A DNA stretch of 64,000 bases, from the NCBI RefSeq assembly GCF_020164745.1, contig NZ_JAIUGV010000001.1, positions 434,001 to 498,000 of the forward strand. Direction: 5' to 3'. The notes beneath the pieces were generated by a model. That model had not been told where the DNA came from. It saw only the letters and a program-made list of their open reading frames with translations, and searched no databases. Shown here in pieces: positions 53,356 to 62,922 of the stretch; position 1 is the first letter of the stretch, and each line of letters begins with the position of its first letter. Position numbers and translations under genes: made by a program. The DNA comes from Mesorhizobium sp. ES1-4. GTDB lineage: Bacteria > Pseudomonadota > Alphaproteobacteria > Rhizobiales > Rhizobiaceae.

Positions 53356-56300
53356 ATGGCGAAGAAACCAACGACAACCAGAAATCTCGATAGCGACGTA
53401 GCCAGGGAACTCGAAAAAGCGCTCGATCTCGACCTGAGCGGCGATACCGACAGCGGCGACCTCGATATCGCGGCTTCGATGGAAGATCTGGAGGCGCAGA
53501 TATCGCAGGCCGCCGATGAGCTGGCGCGCGAGGGACGCTATCCGCAGCCGGCAGCGCCTGTCGTCAATAAGGCTCAGACCGACGGGGCCAAACCGGCCGA
53601 ACTTCGCCCGGTGGAGACACGCAATAGTGGCCAGCCCGCAGGCTTCGCGCCAGCCAACGATGATCGCCAGAAGGACTACAAGACCCTCCTGCACGGCCTG
53701 AACAGGCGCGCCTCCAACACCATCTACTGGGTCATCGCCTTTGTCTCGCTCGCCTGGATCGCGGGCGCCGGCGGACTGGCCAACCTGCTTTTTGGACCGA
53801 GCATCTGGCGGATACGCACGCTGGACCAGTTCTTTGCTCGCCCCGAGCTGATCGGCCTCGCCGTGGCGGCAATCGTGCCCGTCATCCTGTTCTGGGCCTT
53901 CGCGGTGATGATTCGCCGCGCCCAGGATATGCGCATCGCCGCGCAATCGATGACGGAAGTGGCCTTCCGCCTGACCGAGCCGGAGAACATGGCTCAGGAT
54001 CGCGTCATGATGATCGGCCAGGCCGTCCGTCGCGAGGTGGCTGCCATGGGCGAAGGCATCGAACGCACCCTTGCCCGTGCCGTGGAACTGGAAACGCTGG
54101 TCCACAGCGAGGTCAACCAGATCGAGCGCTCCTATTCGGAAAACGAAACCCGGATTCGGTCGCTGGTCGACGGGCTCGGCAGTGAACGCGAAGCGGTGGT
54201 CACCCATGCCGAACGCGTCCGCGCCTCGATCTCCGGCGCGCACGAGACGTTGCGCGATGAAATCGGAGCGGCAAGCGACATCATCCGCGATAGCATTCTC
54301 AATGCGTCGACCAAACTGTCGATGACGATCACCAATTCGGGCGACACGCTGATCGACCGCATCAACGAAAGCTCGATGTCGATCTTCGACTCGGTGGAAG
54401 GCCGGCTCGACAACATCACCGACCGGCTGTCGACCTCCGGCGAGGCTTTCGCCAGCCTGCTCGACACGCGCATTGCCAAGCTGACGGATACGACGGACGG
54501 CCTGACCCGGTCGTTGACCGACCTGCTCGACGATCGCACCACTGGCATGGTTTCGCTGCTCGGCGGCGCAGCGCGTACCCTCAACTCCGAGTTCGAAGCC
54601 AGCCTTGACGGCATCGAGCGCACGTTGGCCGAACGCGGCCAGGCGCTGATCAGCGAATTCCAGACCCGCGCCGAAGCGTTGGATACCGGCACGCAGAAGC
54701 TCAATGCCGCCCTCGAGGCCCGGGCCCGCCAGATCAACGAAACGCTGGTCGAGCGTGCGCGTGAAATCGCCCACACCTTCGCCGAGAGCAAGGACACGCT
54801 GTCGGCCATGATCGATCAGGGCAAGACCCAGATCGGTGCCGACATGGCCGACATCGTCACCTCGACGTCATCCATGCTCGAAGCGCGCGCCAGCGATTTC
54901 GCCGGCCGCATGGAGGCAGCCCGCCACGTCGTGTCGCGCTCCTTCGATGCCGACATCCAGCGGCTTGCCGACGCGCGCGTCGGTATCGAGGAAGCAGTCG
55001 AAAACCACAGCCGCAAGCTCTCCGAAAGCCGCGAGCGCATGGCCGCCGCCATGCAGGCGGACCTGGAGAAATTCGCCGAAAGCCGCGCCGGCATCGATGC
55101 CGCGGTGACCAACCAGGTGCAGAAGCTGGCCGAAGGCCGCGGCCTGATAGCGCGTGCGCTAGAAGAAGACCTGCGCAAGGTCAACGAATCGCGCGCTGCC
55201 ATCGATGCGTCGCTCGGCAGTCACCTCGAACAGCTGGAAGAAGGCCGCAACCGGCTCTCCCTGGCTCTCAACGAGGACTCCGGAAAATTGGTGCAAGCCC
55301 GCACGATCATTGATGAAATGGTCGCTGGGCATGTCGGGAAACTGGCTGAGGGCCGTAATATTCTTTCGCGCGCTTTGGAAGCCGACCTCGGCAAGTTGTC
55401 CGACAGCCGCGCCGACATTGACGGCCTTGTCGCAGGTCAGGTCGAGAAAATCGCCGAGGGTCGCGCGGTGCTCGCCAAGGCGCTGGAAAACGACATTGCC
55501 AGTATCGAGGGCCTCATCGAGGCGCATTCGGCGAAACTGGCCGAAGACCGCACGCAACTTGGCCGTTCGCTCGAAAGCGACCTGTCGGGCATACGCGGCC
55601 TGATCGACAGCCATTCGGGGCGCCTGGCGGAAGACCGCGGCCTGCTGTCTCAGACGCTTGAGGCAGACCTCGCCAAGCTGGCCGAAAGCCGCTCCAGCAT
55701 CGACGGGCTGGTGGCCGGCCAGGTCGAGAAGCTGGCCGAGGGCCGCGACATTCTCAAGCGCGCGCTGGAATCCGATCTCAACACGATCAAGAACGTCATA
55801 TCGAGCCAATCGGAAAAGCTGGCCGAGGATCGCGGGCAGTTGTCACGCGTTCTGGAAGCCGACCTGCAGAATGTGAACAGCGTCATCGCCGACCACATGA
55901 ACAGGCTGGTTGAGGATCGCTCGACCTTGTCCAAGGCGCTGGAGGACGATCTCGCCAAGCTGGCCGAAAGCCGCTCCAGCATCGACGGGCTGGTGGCCGG
56001 CCAGGTCGAGAAGCTGGCCGAAGGTCGCGACATCCTGCGCCGCGCATTGGAAGCCGACCTCAACGCGGTCAAGAACACCGTTGCCGATCAGTCCCAGAAA
56101 CTGGTCGACGACCGCGCTCAGTTCGCCCGCGCGCTGGAGGCTGATCTCGAAACCGTCAACAGCCTTGTCAACAGCCACTCGGACCGTCTGGTCCATGAGC
56201 GGTCGACGCTGTCGAAGGCCCTTGAGGCCGACCTTGAGACTATCGGCAGCCACGTCAACAGCCACAGCGACCGGCTTGCCCAGGATCGTTCGACCTTGTC

Positions 56301-59300
56301 GAAAGCGCTTGAGGACGACCTCCTGGCCGTTAGCGGCCACGTCAGCAATCACGCGGAACGGCTTGTCGAGGAGCGTTCGACGTTGTCGAAAGCGCTTGAG
56401 GACGATCTTGCCAAGTTGGCCGAGAGCCGCTCCAGCATCGATGGTCTGGTCGCCGGCCAGGTCGAGAAGCTCGCCGAGGGCCGCGATGTTCTCAAGCGCG
56501 CGCTGGAAGCCGACCTTGCCAAACTGGCCGAAAGCCGCTCCAGCATCGACGGGCTGGTCGCCGGCCAGGTCGAGAAGCTGGCCGAGGGCCGCGACATTCT
56601 CAAGCGCGCTCTCGAAGCCGACCTGCAGAGGCTGACCGAAAGCCGCGGCGATATCGACGAGATCATCGCTGGACATGTCGGCAAGTTGTCCGAAGGCCGC
56701 AATATGCTCAGCCGCGCGCTGGAAGATGATCTCGGCAAGCTCACCGAGACGCGCAGGGAGGTCGATCGCTCGCTGTCCGGCCACATCGACCAGATTGCGT
56801 CCAGGAGCGCGGACATTTCCGCCGCGATCGCTGCAGATGTCGACAAGATCGAGCAGGCGTTCAGCCGCCAGACCGGCATCATCGAGGAACGCGCCGGCAC
56901 CATGGAGCGCGCGCTCTCTACTGGCGTCGACAATGTTCGCAGCGTGCTCGAAAAGAGCGCGGTCTTTGTCGCCGGCGCATTGCGTGAAAAGGTCCTGGAA
57001 GTCACCAGCACGCTGCACGAGCAGGCGGGGGCGGCTTTCAGCGATGCCGATCGCAAGATCGCCGAGCGCGCCGAACAGACGTCCGCCGCCTTGCTGGCCC
57101 GGGCCGAAGACATTGCCCGCACCTTCGAGGAGGCCGACCGTCGCCTCCATGCCCGTGCGGAAGATACGTCGAACGCCTTGCTCGCCCGCGCCGACGACGC
57201 CTCGAACTCGCTGCTGGCCCGCGCCCATGAAACCGCCGATCAGCTCGCTGCCCGCGCTGGCGAGATCGCTGGCACCTTCGACATGGCCGACCAGAAGCTG
57301 GCCGCCCGCGCACAGGCAACCACCGACCAACTGGCCGCTCGGGCTCAGGATACAGCGGACCATCTGGCCGCCCGCGCAAGCGAAATCGCCGGCGCATTCG
57401 ACGCGGCCGACCAGAAGCTGGTTGCCCGGGCCGTGGAAACGGCGCAGTCCCTGGCCGCCCGTGCCGGCGACATCCTGCGCAACTTCGAAAGCGCCGACCA
57501 GCGGCTCGGCATGCGCATAGGCGAATCCGCCGAGGCGCTCGCCGCCCGGGCGTCGGACCTTGGCCGCATCTTCGACGCCGCCGACCAGCATTTGGTCTCC
57601 CGCATCGCCGAAGGTTCGGACGCGCTGTCCAGCCGGGCATCCGAAATCGCCCGCATTTTCGACGACGCCGACCAGCGCCTGGTTTCCCGTATCGCCGACA
57701 GCACCTCGACGATCGGCGAGCATGCGCAGACGATCGTCGGCGCCTTCGCAAGCACCGAGCAGAGGGTCGCCGATCGTGCCCGCCAGACCGGCCAGGACCT
57801 GGCCGTGCATGCCCGCGAAATCGAGCAGGCGCTTGCCGGCGCCGACGAGCGTCTTGCATCGAGCGCGGCCGCCGCGGCCGCCCGTGTCGAGGAACAGATC
57901 GCCGGGGTCGAAAGCCGGCTCACCTACACCGCCGAGACGATGGGCCAGAGACTCAACGAACAGGTGTCGACCGCCGAGGCGCAACTCGTATCGCGCGCCA
58001 ACGTGATCGCGGAGACCTTCACCGCCGTCGGCCAGCACATCGGCCAAAGCACCAACGACGCAGCCAAGACGATCGGCGCCAACACCCGCGAGCTCAACAC
58101 CATGCTCGCGGCGCGGTCCGCCGAGATGTCGAAGATCCTCGACGAAACCGCGCGGCCTTTGGTTGAGCGCTTCGCCCAGGGCGGCTCCGAACTGCAAAGG
58201 AGCATGGAAGAGGTCACCGAACGCGCGACCGAGAAGCTGCGCAGCGAGAATGCAGCCTTGGTCAACGCGCTCGCCAGCCGCACCGCCGAAACCCTGTCGG
58301 CGGTCGAAGGCGCCCGTTCGTCGCTGTCCGACAGCGTCGCCGATCTCATCGGCCGGATGACCAAGTCCAGCTCGCAGCTCGGTCAGCTGATCGAGCAGGC
58401 CGCGGTCAACCTTGGCGAGGTCGACGACCGCCTGACCGGCAGCACGCAAAGCTTCGCGGCGACCACCGAAAAGGCGGCGCAGACTTTTGCCAGCTCGGCG
58501 CGTCTGGTCGATTCGAACACGACAAGGCTGACGGAACTGTCGTCGTCGACCCTGCGTGAAGTCGCCTCGATCGCCACCAAGTTCGACGAACACAGCCGCC
58601 TGCTGGCCAGCGCCTCGGACCTCCTGAGCTCGGCACAGAGCAACCTCGAACACACGCTGGAAAGACAGTCGTCGCTCGACGATCTCGCCGTTGGCCTGGT
58701 CAAGAAGTCGGAGGATCTCGAAAGGGTCATGCGTTCTTTCGAGAACCTCGTCGGCCAGACGCTGCAGAACGCCGAAGGCAAGACGCTGGAATCGGCCGAC
58801 AAGATCCGCAACGCCATCACCGATGTCGTCGAGTCGGCGACCAAGCGCTTCGCCGATGCGACCGAGGAGATGCGGCGCACCGCGGGCTCGATCAAGAGTG
58901 AACTCGACCTCACCCGCGCCGAACTCAAGAAGGGCGTGATCGAAATGCCTGAGGAGGCCAAGGAATCGACCTCGGCCATCCGCCGCGCCGTTTCCGAGCA
59001 GATCAACGCCTTGAAGGAGCTTTCGGATATCGTTGCGAAGTCCGGTCGTGGCGGCGACTCTTCAGAGCCGCGCTCCCTGCGCCCCGCGCCGCAGGCACCG
59101 GCACGCGCCGCCGAGCCGCCCCGTCGCGCCCCGGCGCCGCAGGCGGATCCGCGGCTGCCACAGGCTCCACTGGGCGGCGCGGGACTGCGTGGCACGCTCG
59201 ATCTGGAGCATCCGGCGGAGGCAGCACCGCGCCAGCGTGCCGCCGACGCCAATGCGCGCGCGCCGCAAGGCGGCTGGGTACGCGATCTGCTGACCGCCGC

Positions 59301-59730
59301 GTCGAGCGATGCCGACCTCAGGCCGGCAGCCCCCCCGACGCCGGCCGAAGCACCGCGCGCGGCGCCTGCCCAGCGTTCGCCGCTGCATGTCGTGGAATCG
59401 CTGAACTCGCTCTCCGTCGATATCGCGCGGGCCATCGACCACGATGCCTCGATCGAGCTGTGGAACCGCTACCGGCGCGGCGAGCGCGACGTGTTCACGC
59501 GCCGGCTCTACACGCTGAAGGGTCAGCAGACGTTCGACGAAATCCGCCGCAAATATCAAGGAGAGGCCGAATTCCGCGCCGCCGTCGACCGCTACTGTGA
59601 CGATTTCGAGAAACTGCTCAAGGATGTCTCGCGCAATGACCGAGACAACATCATGGCACAAACCTATCTCACGTCCGACACCGGCAAGGTCTACACCATG
59701 CTGGCCCACGCCAGCGGTCGCCTGCATTAA
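53356..59730 (+). CDS. gpr: Growth pole ring protein (GPR/RgsE-like), giant coiled-coil membrane protein
   Basis: 2124 residues, matching in size and layout the Agrobacterium GPR (about 2115) that forms a ring at the growing pole and is needed for polar growth and rod shape; S. meliloti has RgsE. Order: short acidic N-terminus, two membrane helices (about 122-146 and 164-186), then roughly 1700 residues of amphipathic coiled coil resembling apolipoproteins, a Pro/Ala-rich linker (about 1895-2010), and a conserved compact end domain (VESLNSLSVDIARAIDHDAS to LAHASGRLH). Two repeat types are visible: ESRSSIDGLVAGQVEKLAEG units (about 770-1100) and Ala-rich LxARAxEIAxxFxxADQ units (about 1255-1480). 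A terminator follows. Confidence 0.88.
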   Translation: MAKKPTTTRNLDSDVARELEKALDLDLSGDTDSGDLDIAASMEDLEAQISQAADELAREGRYPQPAAPVVNKAQTDGAKPAELRPVETRNSGQPAGFAPANDDRQKDYKTLLHGLNRRASNTIYWVIAFVSLAWIAGAGGLANLLFGPSIWRIRTLDQFFARPELIGLAVAAIVPVILFWAFAVMIRRAQDMRIAAQSMTEVAFRLTEPENMAQDRVMMIGQAVRREVAAMGEGIERTLARAVELETLVHSEVNQIERSYSENETRIRSLVDGLGSEREAVVTHAERVRASISGAHETLRDEIGAASDIIRDSILNASTKLSMTITNSGDTLIDRINESSMSIFDSVEGRLDNITDRLSTSGEAFASLLDTRIAKLTDTTDGLTRSLTDLLDDRTTGMVSLLGGAARTLNSEFEASLDGIERTLAERGQALISEFQTRAEALDTGTQKLNAALEARARQINETLVERAREIAHTFAESKDTLSAMIDQGKTQIGADMADIVTSTSSMLEARASDFAGRMEAARHVVSRSFDADIQRLADARVGIEEAVENHSRKLSESRERMAAAMQADLEKFAESRAGIDAAVTNQVQKLAEGRGLIARALEEDLRKVNESRAAIDASLGSHLEQLEEGRNRLSLALNEDSGKLVQARTIIDEMVAGHVGKLAEGRNILSRALEADLGKLSDSRADIDGLVAGQVEKIAEGRAVLAKALENDIASIEGLIEAHSAKLAEDRTQLGRSLESDLSGIRGLIDSHSGRLAEDRGLLSQTLEADLAKLAESRSSIDGLVAGQVEKLAEGRDILKRALESDLNTIKNVISSQSEKLAEDRGQLSRVLEADLQNVNSVIADHMNRLVEDRSTLSKALEDDLAKLAESRSSIDGLVAGQVEKLAEGRDILRRALEADLNAVKNTVADQSQKLVDDRAQFARALEADLETVNSLVNSHSDRLVHERSTLSKALEADLETIGSHVNSHSDRLAQDRSTLSKALEDDLLAVSGHVSNHAERLVEERSTLSKALEDDLAKLAESRSSIDGLVAGQVEKLAEGRDVLKRALEADLAKLAESRSSIDGLVAGQVEKLAEGRDILKRALEADLQRLTESRGDIDEIIAGHVGKLSEGRNMLSRALEDDLGKLTETRREVDRSLSGHIDQIASRSADISAAIAADVDKIEQAFSRQTGIIEERAGTMERALSTGVDNVRSVLEKSAVFVAGALREKVLEVTSTLHEQAGAAFSDADRKIAERAEQTSAALLARAEDIARTFEEADRRLHARAEDTSNALLARADDASNSLLARAHETADQLAARAGEIAGTFDMADQKLAARAQATTDQLAARAQDTADHLAARASEIAGAFDAADQKLVARAVETAQSLAARAGDILRNFESADQRLGMRIGESAEALAARASDLGRIFDAADQHLVSRIAEGSDALSSRASEIARIFDDADQRLVSRIADSTSTIGEHAQTIVGAFASTEQRVADRARQTGQDLAVHAREIEQALAGADERLASSAAAAAARVEEQIAGVESRLTYTAETMGQRLNEQVSTAEAQLVSRANVIAETFTAVGQHIGQSTNDAAKTIGANTRELNTMLAARSAEMSKILDETARPLVERFAQGGSELQRSMEEVTERATEKLRSENAALVNALASRTAETLSAVEGARSSLSDSVADLIGRMTKSSSQLGQLIEQAAVNLGEVDDRLTGSTQSFAATTEKAAQTFASSARLVDSNTTRLTELSSSTLREVASIATKFDEHSRLLASASDLLSSAQSNLEHTLERQSSLDDLAVGLVKKSEDLERVMRSFENLVGQTLQNAEGKTLESADKIRNAITDVVESATKRFADATEEMRRTAGSIKSELDLTRAELKKGVIEMPEEAKESTSAIRRAVSEQINALKELSDIVAKSGRGGDSSEPRSLRPAPQAPARAAEPPRRAPAPQADPRLPQAPLGGAGLRGTLDLEHPAEAAPRQRAADANARAPQGGWVRDLLTAASSDADLRPAAPPTPAEAPRAAPAQRSPLHVVESLNSLSVDIARAIDHDASIELWNRYRRGERDVFTRRLYTLKGQQTFDEIRRKYQGEAEFRAAVDRYCDDFEKLLKDVSRNDRDNIMAQTYLTSDTGKVYTMLAHASGRLH
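55660..56635 (+). repeat. Near-identical ~100-nt coding repeats inside the growth pole ring gene
   Basis: The segment encoding LAESRSSIDGLVAGQVEKLA and the following EGRDILKRALEADL occurs at about 55670, 55960, 56410 and 56515 with only a few silent changes. Related but more diverged units fill the spaces. Such DNA similarity implies recent duplication or gene conversion and can change copy number by recombination. Confidence 0.9.
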
Positions 59731-59750
59731 GCGGCCGACGGGACAAACAG

Positions 59751-59781
59751 AAAGGCGGGAGACTTGCTTCCCGCCTTTTTT
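59751..59781 (+). terminator. Rho-independent terminator of the growth pole ring gene
   Basis: AAAGGCGGGA and TCCCGCCTTT, 10-bp perfect arms around GACTTGCT, then further T. It lies 20 nt after the stop. The remaining gap to 60032 holds no gene I can support. Confidence 0.95.
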
Positions 59782-60032
59782 CTTGAGGTGCCGATGTCGC
59801 CACCCGGGAGGACGCACCCGGGCACGCATCGAAGACGCGGCAAGGATTTTGAGCAATAAGCTTGCCGGTTACTACAGTGCCGAACACCCGCCATTGCGGG
59901 GCCATGACGCGCTCGACGATGCTGTCCTTGACCTGGACGCTGCAGCACCTGATGAAGACTGGAAAGCTGCGGCCGGAGGTCTTCGACCGTCTGTAGCTTG
60001 AACGAGTTGGTGGAACCCTGTGCGCCTGGCGT

Positions 60033-60641
60033 TCAGATCACAGAATCAGTCCAGCGGACGATCTGACCGGCCGCATCGCCGAAGGCCCGGTCGAGCGCCC
60101 CGACATAGGCCGGGTTGCCGCTGCCTGAGACGGGTGCGGAAGCTGTGAAGCTCTTGGAAGCCTTCACTTCGCCGTTGCGGTCGTTGAGCAAGCGCACGAA
60201 AAGGTCGACCTCGGCATGTTCGCCGCCGTTGACGCGCACCTCGAAGGACCGGACCTCGACGATCACCTGATAATCGATCGCCAGGCCCTCGCCCGGCTTT
60301 CCGACGCCGGCAAAGCTGCCCGAGCGCTGAAACGTCTCGGCCAGCCGCGCCTGCACGATCAGCGGCAGGCGGTCGGCCCACTGTGCGCCCTTCAGATACT
60401 GGATCGAACGGTCGGAGGGCTTGATGACGATGTTCTGGCTGTCCAGCGCCTTCAGCGCCGAAGGCTGGGCGATCAGGATTTGCTTGCGGCTATGGCCATG
60501 CGCGTCGACCGATGGCGCCGACAGTTCGAACGTGTCGAGCGGTGCCGGCTTGCCGCCCAGCGCCGCGCAACCGGCAACCGCCAGGACAAGCAGCGCCGCA
60601 GCCGATTTCAACCCGCCCGTTCCAACCCCACTCAACGCCAC
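60033..60641 (-). CDS. ABC-transport auxiliary lipoprotein (PqiC/LptE-like)
   Basis: 202 residues from the GTG at 60641. The lipobox is VAGC (SAAALLVLAVAGCAALGG), so it is an outer- or inner-membrane lipoprotein. Then comes a domain with QYLKGAQWADRLPLIVQARL, YQVIVEVRSFEVRVNGGEHA and a helical end, as in DUF330/PqiC-type auxiliary components of MCE transporters. GTG is preferred because GGGGAT lies just upstream; an ATG at 60683 would add 14 residues. It is the last gene of the mlaEFD unit. Confidence 0.85.
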   Translation of the reverse strand: MALSGVGTGGLKSAAALLVLAVAGCAALGGKPAPLDTFELSAPSVDAHGHSRKQILIAQPSALKALDSQNIVIKPSDRSIQYLKGAQWADRLPLIVQARLAETFQRSGSFAGVGKPGEGLAIDYQVIVEVRSFEVRVNGGEHAEVDLFVRLLNDRNGEVKASKSFTASAPVSGSGNPAYVGALDRAFGDAAGQIVRWTDSVI

Positions 60642-60720
60642 GCGTGATCCCCGTTGTCCCCGGATCGCAAGATCAACCCGCATTCACGAACTATGTTCTT
60701 GCGGCGGGCCGGCGCCGAAG

Positions 60721-62094
60721 TCAACGCCGCGCCCTGCCGTCGAACTGCCGAACCTCGCCCTCGCCGCCCGAAAGGATACGTTGCGGATTGCGGCTGAGAT
60801 CCGTCACCGCCTCCTCGATGCGATTGATCGAGCGGCGGCTGTCCTGCACCAGCGCCTCGACATTCTGCAACCCCTGACCGGAGAAGCGCGCCAGATTGTC
60901 GGTGATGACGCCAAGGCGGGCGTTCAGCGTGTCGGCGACCTGCTTGAAGGATTTCAGCGTATCCCTGGCGTCGGCCATCACGCCGTCGGCCTGGCCCGAG
61001 CCGAGCAACTTGTCGACCTTGGCGAGAATACCGTCGACCCGCACCGAGGCGTCGTTGAGCCGTTGCGCCAATTGCCTGGCGTCCTTGATTGTCTGGTCGA
61101 TATCGTCGGACCGATTGGCGATCTTGCCGGTCACCTGCGCGATATCAGCCGCCGCCTTGTTGGCGCTGTCGCTGGCCTTCTGGATGTTGGCCAGCGCTTC
61201 GCGTACCTGCGCCGGGTCGATACCGTCGAGCACGCCGTTGACCTTGGTCAGCGTGCCTTGCGTCTGCTTGGCGAAGTCGTTGACCGATCCCACCGCCGTG
61301 TCGACGTTCTTGATCACGCCATCCAGTTGCTGCGAGGTTTCCTTGAGGTTCCCCGTGACCGTATCGACATTCGCAACGATGCTCTTGATCTTGTCCTTGT
61401 CGACGGCATTGAGAAGGCCTTCGGCTGCCTTCAATATGCCGTCGAGCTTGCCTGAAACGCCCTTCAGCTCGTCGGAAAGCGCGCTGACGGCGGACAGGAA
61501 CTTGTCGATACCGTCGGAATTCCTGGCCAGTGCATCGGAAAACGTCTGCACATTCTGCACGGTCTGCGTCAGCGGCCCGCGGACATCCTTGGTGAAGCCT
61601 TCCAGCTCCGTCAGCACCTTGTCGGCGCGGGTGAAGATGTTCTGCGCCGTCTGCAGCAGATTGGTCACGGCCGAAGGATTGGCAACGATCTCGGCGACCT
61701 TGCCTTCCTTTTCGGCCTGGTCGAGCAGCTTCACTTCCTTGGGATCGGCGCCCTTGAGCTCGATATTGGCCTGCCCGGTGAGGCCGGCGAGGCCGATATC
61801 GGCCTGCGTCGACTTGGTGATCGGCGTCATCCGGTCGATCTCGGTGTCGGCAATGGCGACGGTCGGATTGTCGACGTCGATATAGACGCGCTTGACGTCG
61901 CCGACCTTGACGCCGTTGAACAGCACGAAGCTGCCGCGGCCAAGCCCTGAGGCCGAGCCCGGAATGCGCACCCGCAGCAGCGTCGTCTCGCCCCTGTCGC
62001 CGATCGCGGCCGTCCAATAGACGAAGCCGAAAGCCGCCAGGATCGCTACCAGCGTGAAAATGCCGACAATGACGTAGTTGGCTCTGGTTTCCAT
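60721..62094 (-). CDS. MlaD-like MCE-domain protein
   Basis: 457 residues: an N-terminal anchor helix (NYVIVGIFTLVAILAAFGFV), an MCE domain at about 40-120 (LRVRIPGSASGLGRGSFVLF, VKVGDVKRVYIDVDNPTVAI), and a long, mostly helical tail with heptad-like runs (LTKVNGVLDGIDPAQVREAL, DARQLAQRLNDASVRVDGIL). It binds lipid and links the ABC permease to the outer membrane. The tail is far longer than E. coli MlaD (183 residues), suggesting a tunnel-like or bridging form as in PqiB-type proteins. Confidence 0.9.
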   Translation of the reverse strand: METRANYVIVGIFTLVAILAAFGFVYWTAAIGDRGETTLLRVRIPGSASGLGRGSFVLFNGVKVGDVKRVYIDVDNPTVAIADTEIDRMTPITKSTQADIGLAGLTGQANIELKGADPKEVKLLDQAEKEGKVAEIVANPSAVTNLLQTAQNIFTRADKVLTELEGFTKDVRGPLTQTVQNVQTFSDALARNSDGIDKFLSAVSALSDELKGVSGKLDGILKAAEGLLNAVDKDKIKSIVANVDTVTGNLKETSQQLDGVIKNVDTAVGSVNDFAKQTQGTLTKVNGVLDGIDPAQVREALANIQKASDSANKAAADIAQVTGKIANRSDDIDQTIKDARQLAQRLNDASVRVDGILAKVDKLLGSGQADGVMADARDTLKSFKQVADTLNARLGVITDNLARFSGQGLQNVEALVQDSRRSINRIEEAVTDLSRNPQRILSGGEGEVRQFDGRARR

Positions 62095-62108
62095 TGCTTC
62101 ACTTATGG

Positions 62109-62918
62109 CTATGCACGTGCGGCAAGATCAAGTTGCCGGGCGCGTTTTCCGCGGAAATAGGACTTTACCCACGGCTCCTCGCTCTTCAGCATGTCGTCGA
62201 TAGTGCCTTCGACCAGCACCTTTTTCTTGCCGAGCACCGCCACGTGGTCGCAGGCGGTAAACAGCGTGTCGAGGTCGTGGGTCACCATGTAGACGGTCAG
62301 GTCCATGGTGTCGCGCAGCTTGACGACGAGCTCGTCGAACTCGGCCGCGCTGATCGGATCGAGGCCCGACGTGGGCTCGTCGAGAAAGACGATATCCGGA
62401 TCAAGCGCCAGCGCCCTGGCAAGCGCGGCCCGCTTGATCATGCCGCCGGAGAGCTCGGAGGGGAATTTCTGCGCCGCGTCAGGCGGTAGCCCGACCAGTT
62501 CGACCTTCAGCAGCGCCAGCTCATCCATCAGCTTCCTTGGCAAATCGAGATATTCGCGCATCGGCACCTGCACGTTCTCCATCACGGTCAGCGACGAAAA
62601 CAGCGCACCATGCTGGAACAGCACGCCCAGGCGCATGTCGATGCGTAGCCGCTCCATATCGCTGGCCGTGTCGACGTCGACGCCGAACAGATTGATTGTC
62701 CCCGACTGCTTGGGCATCAGCCCGAGAATGGTGCGCAACAGCACGGACTTGCCGGCGCCCGAGGCGCCGACGAACCCCAGTATCTCGCCGCGTTTGATGT
62801 CGAGCGAGAGACTGTCGAGGATCAGCTTGTCCTCGATGGCAACGGTGACATCGCGCACCGAAAGCACGATTTCGCTCTCGTTAGGCACCTCATTCGTAAG
62901 TCCGTTGCCCTTTGCCAT
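62109..62918 (-). CDS. MlaF-like ABC transporter ATPase
   Basis: 269 residues; Walker A GFVGASGAGKSVLLRTILGL, signature LSGGMIKRAALARALA and Walker B DIVFLDEPTSGLDP with the His loop in VYMVTHDLDTLF. The LSGGMIKRAALARA form is typical of MlaF/Ttg2A. ATG 62918 lies 4 nt after the permease stop; upstream in-frame starts are within the permease gene. It powers lipid transport between the two membranes. Confidence 0.93.
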   Translation of the reverse strand: MAKGNGLTNEVPNESEIVLSVRDVTVAIEDKLILDSLSLDIKRGEILGFVGASGAGKSVLLRTILGLMPKQSGTINLFGVDVDTASDMERLRIDMRLGVLFQHGALFSSLTVMENVQVPMREYLDLPRKLMDELALLKVELVGLPPDAAQKFPSELSGGMIKRAALARALALDPDIVFLDEPTSGLDPISAAEFDELVVKLRDTMDLTVYMVTHDLDTLFTACDHVAVLGKKKVLVEGTIDDMLKSEEPWVKSYFRGKRARQLDLAARA

Positions 62919-62922
62919 GTTG

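Noticed and set aside
55843..58653. 936-codon open frame opposite the growth pole ring gene
   Set aside because: A mirror of the repeats in the sense gene, with Gly/Arg/Val-rich composition and no ribosome site.
59904..59996. 30-codon frame after the growth pole ring terminator
   Set aside because: No ribosome site and too short to judge; might be the tail of a lost gene, but unsupported.
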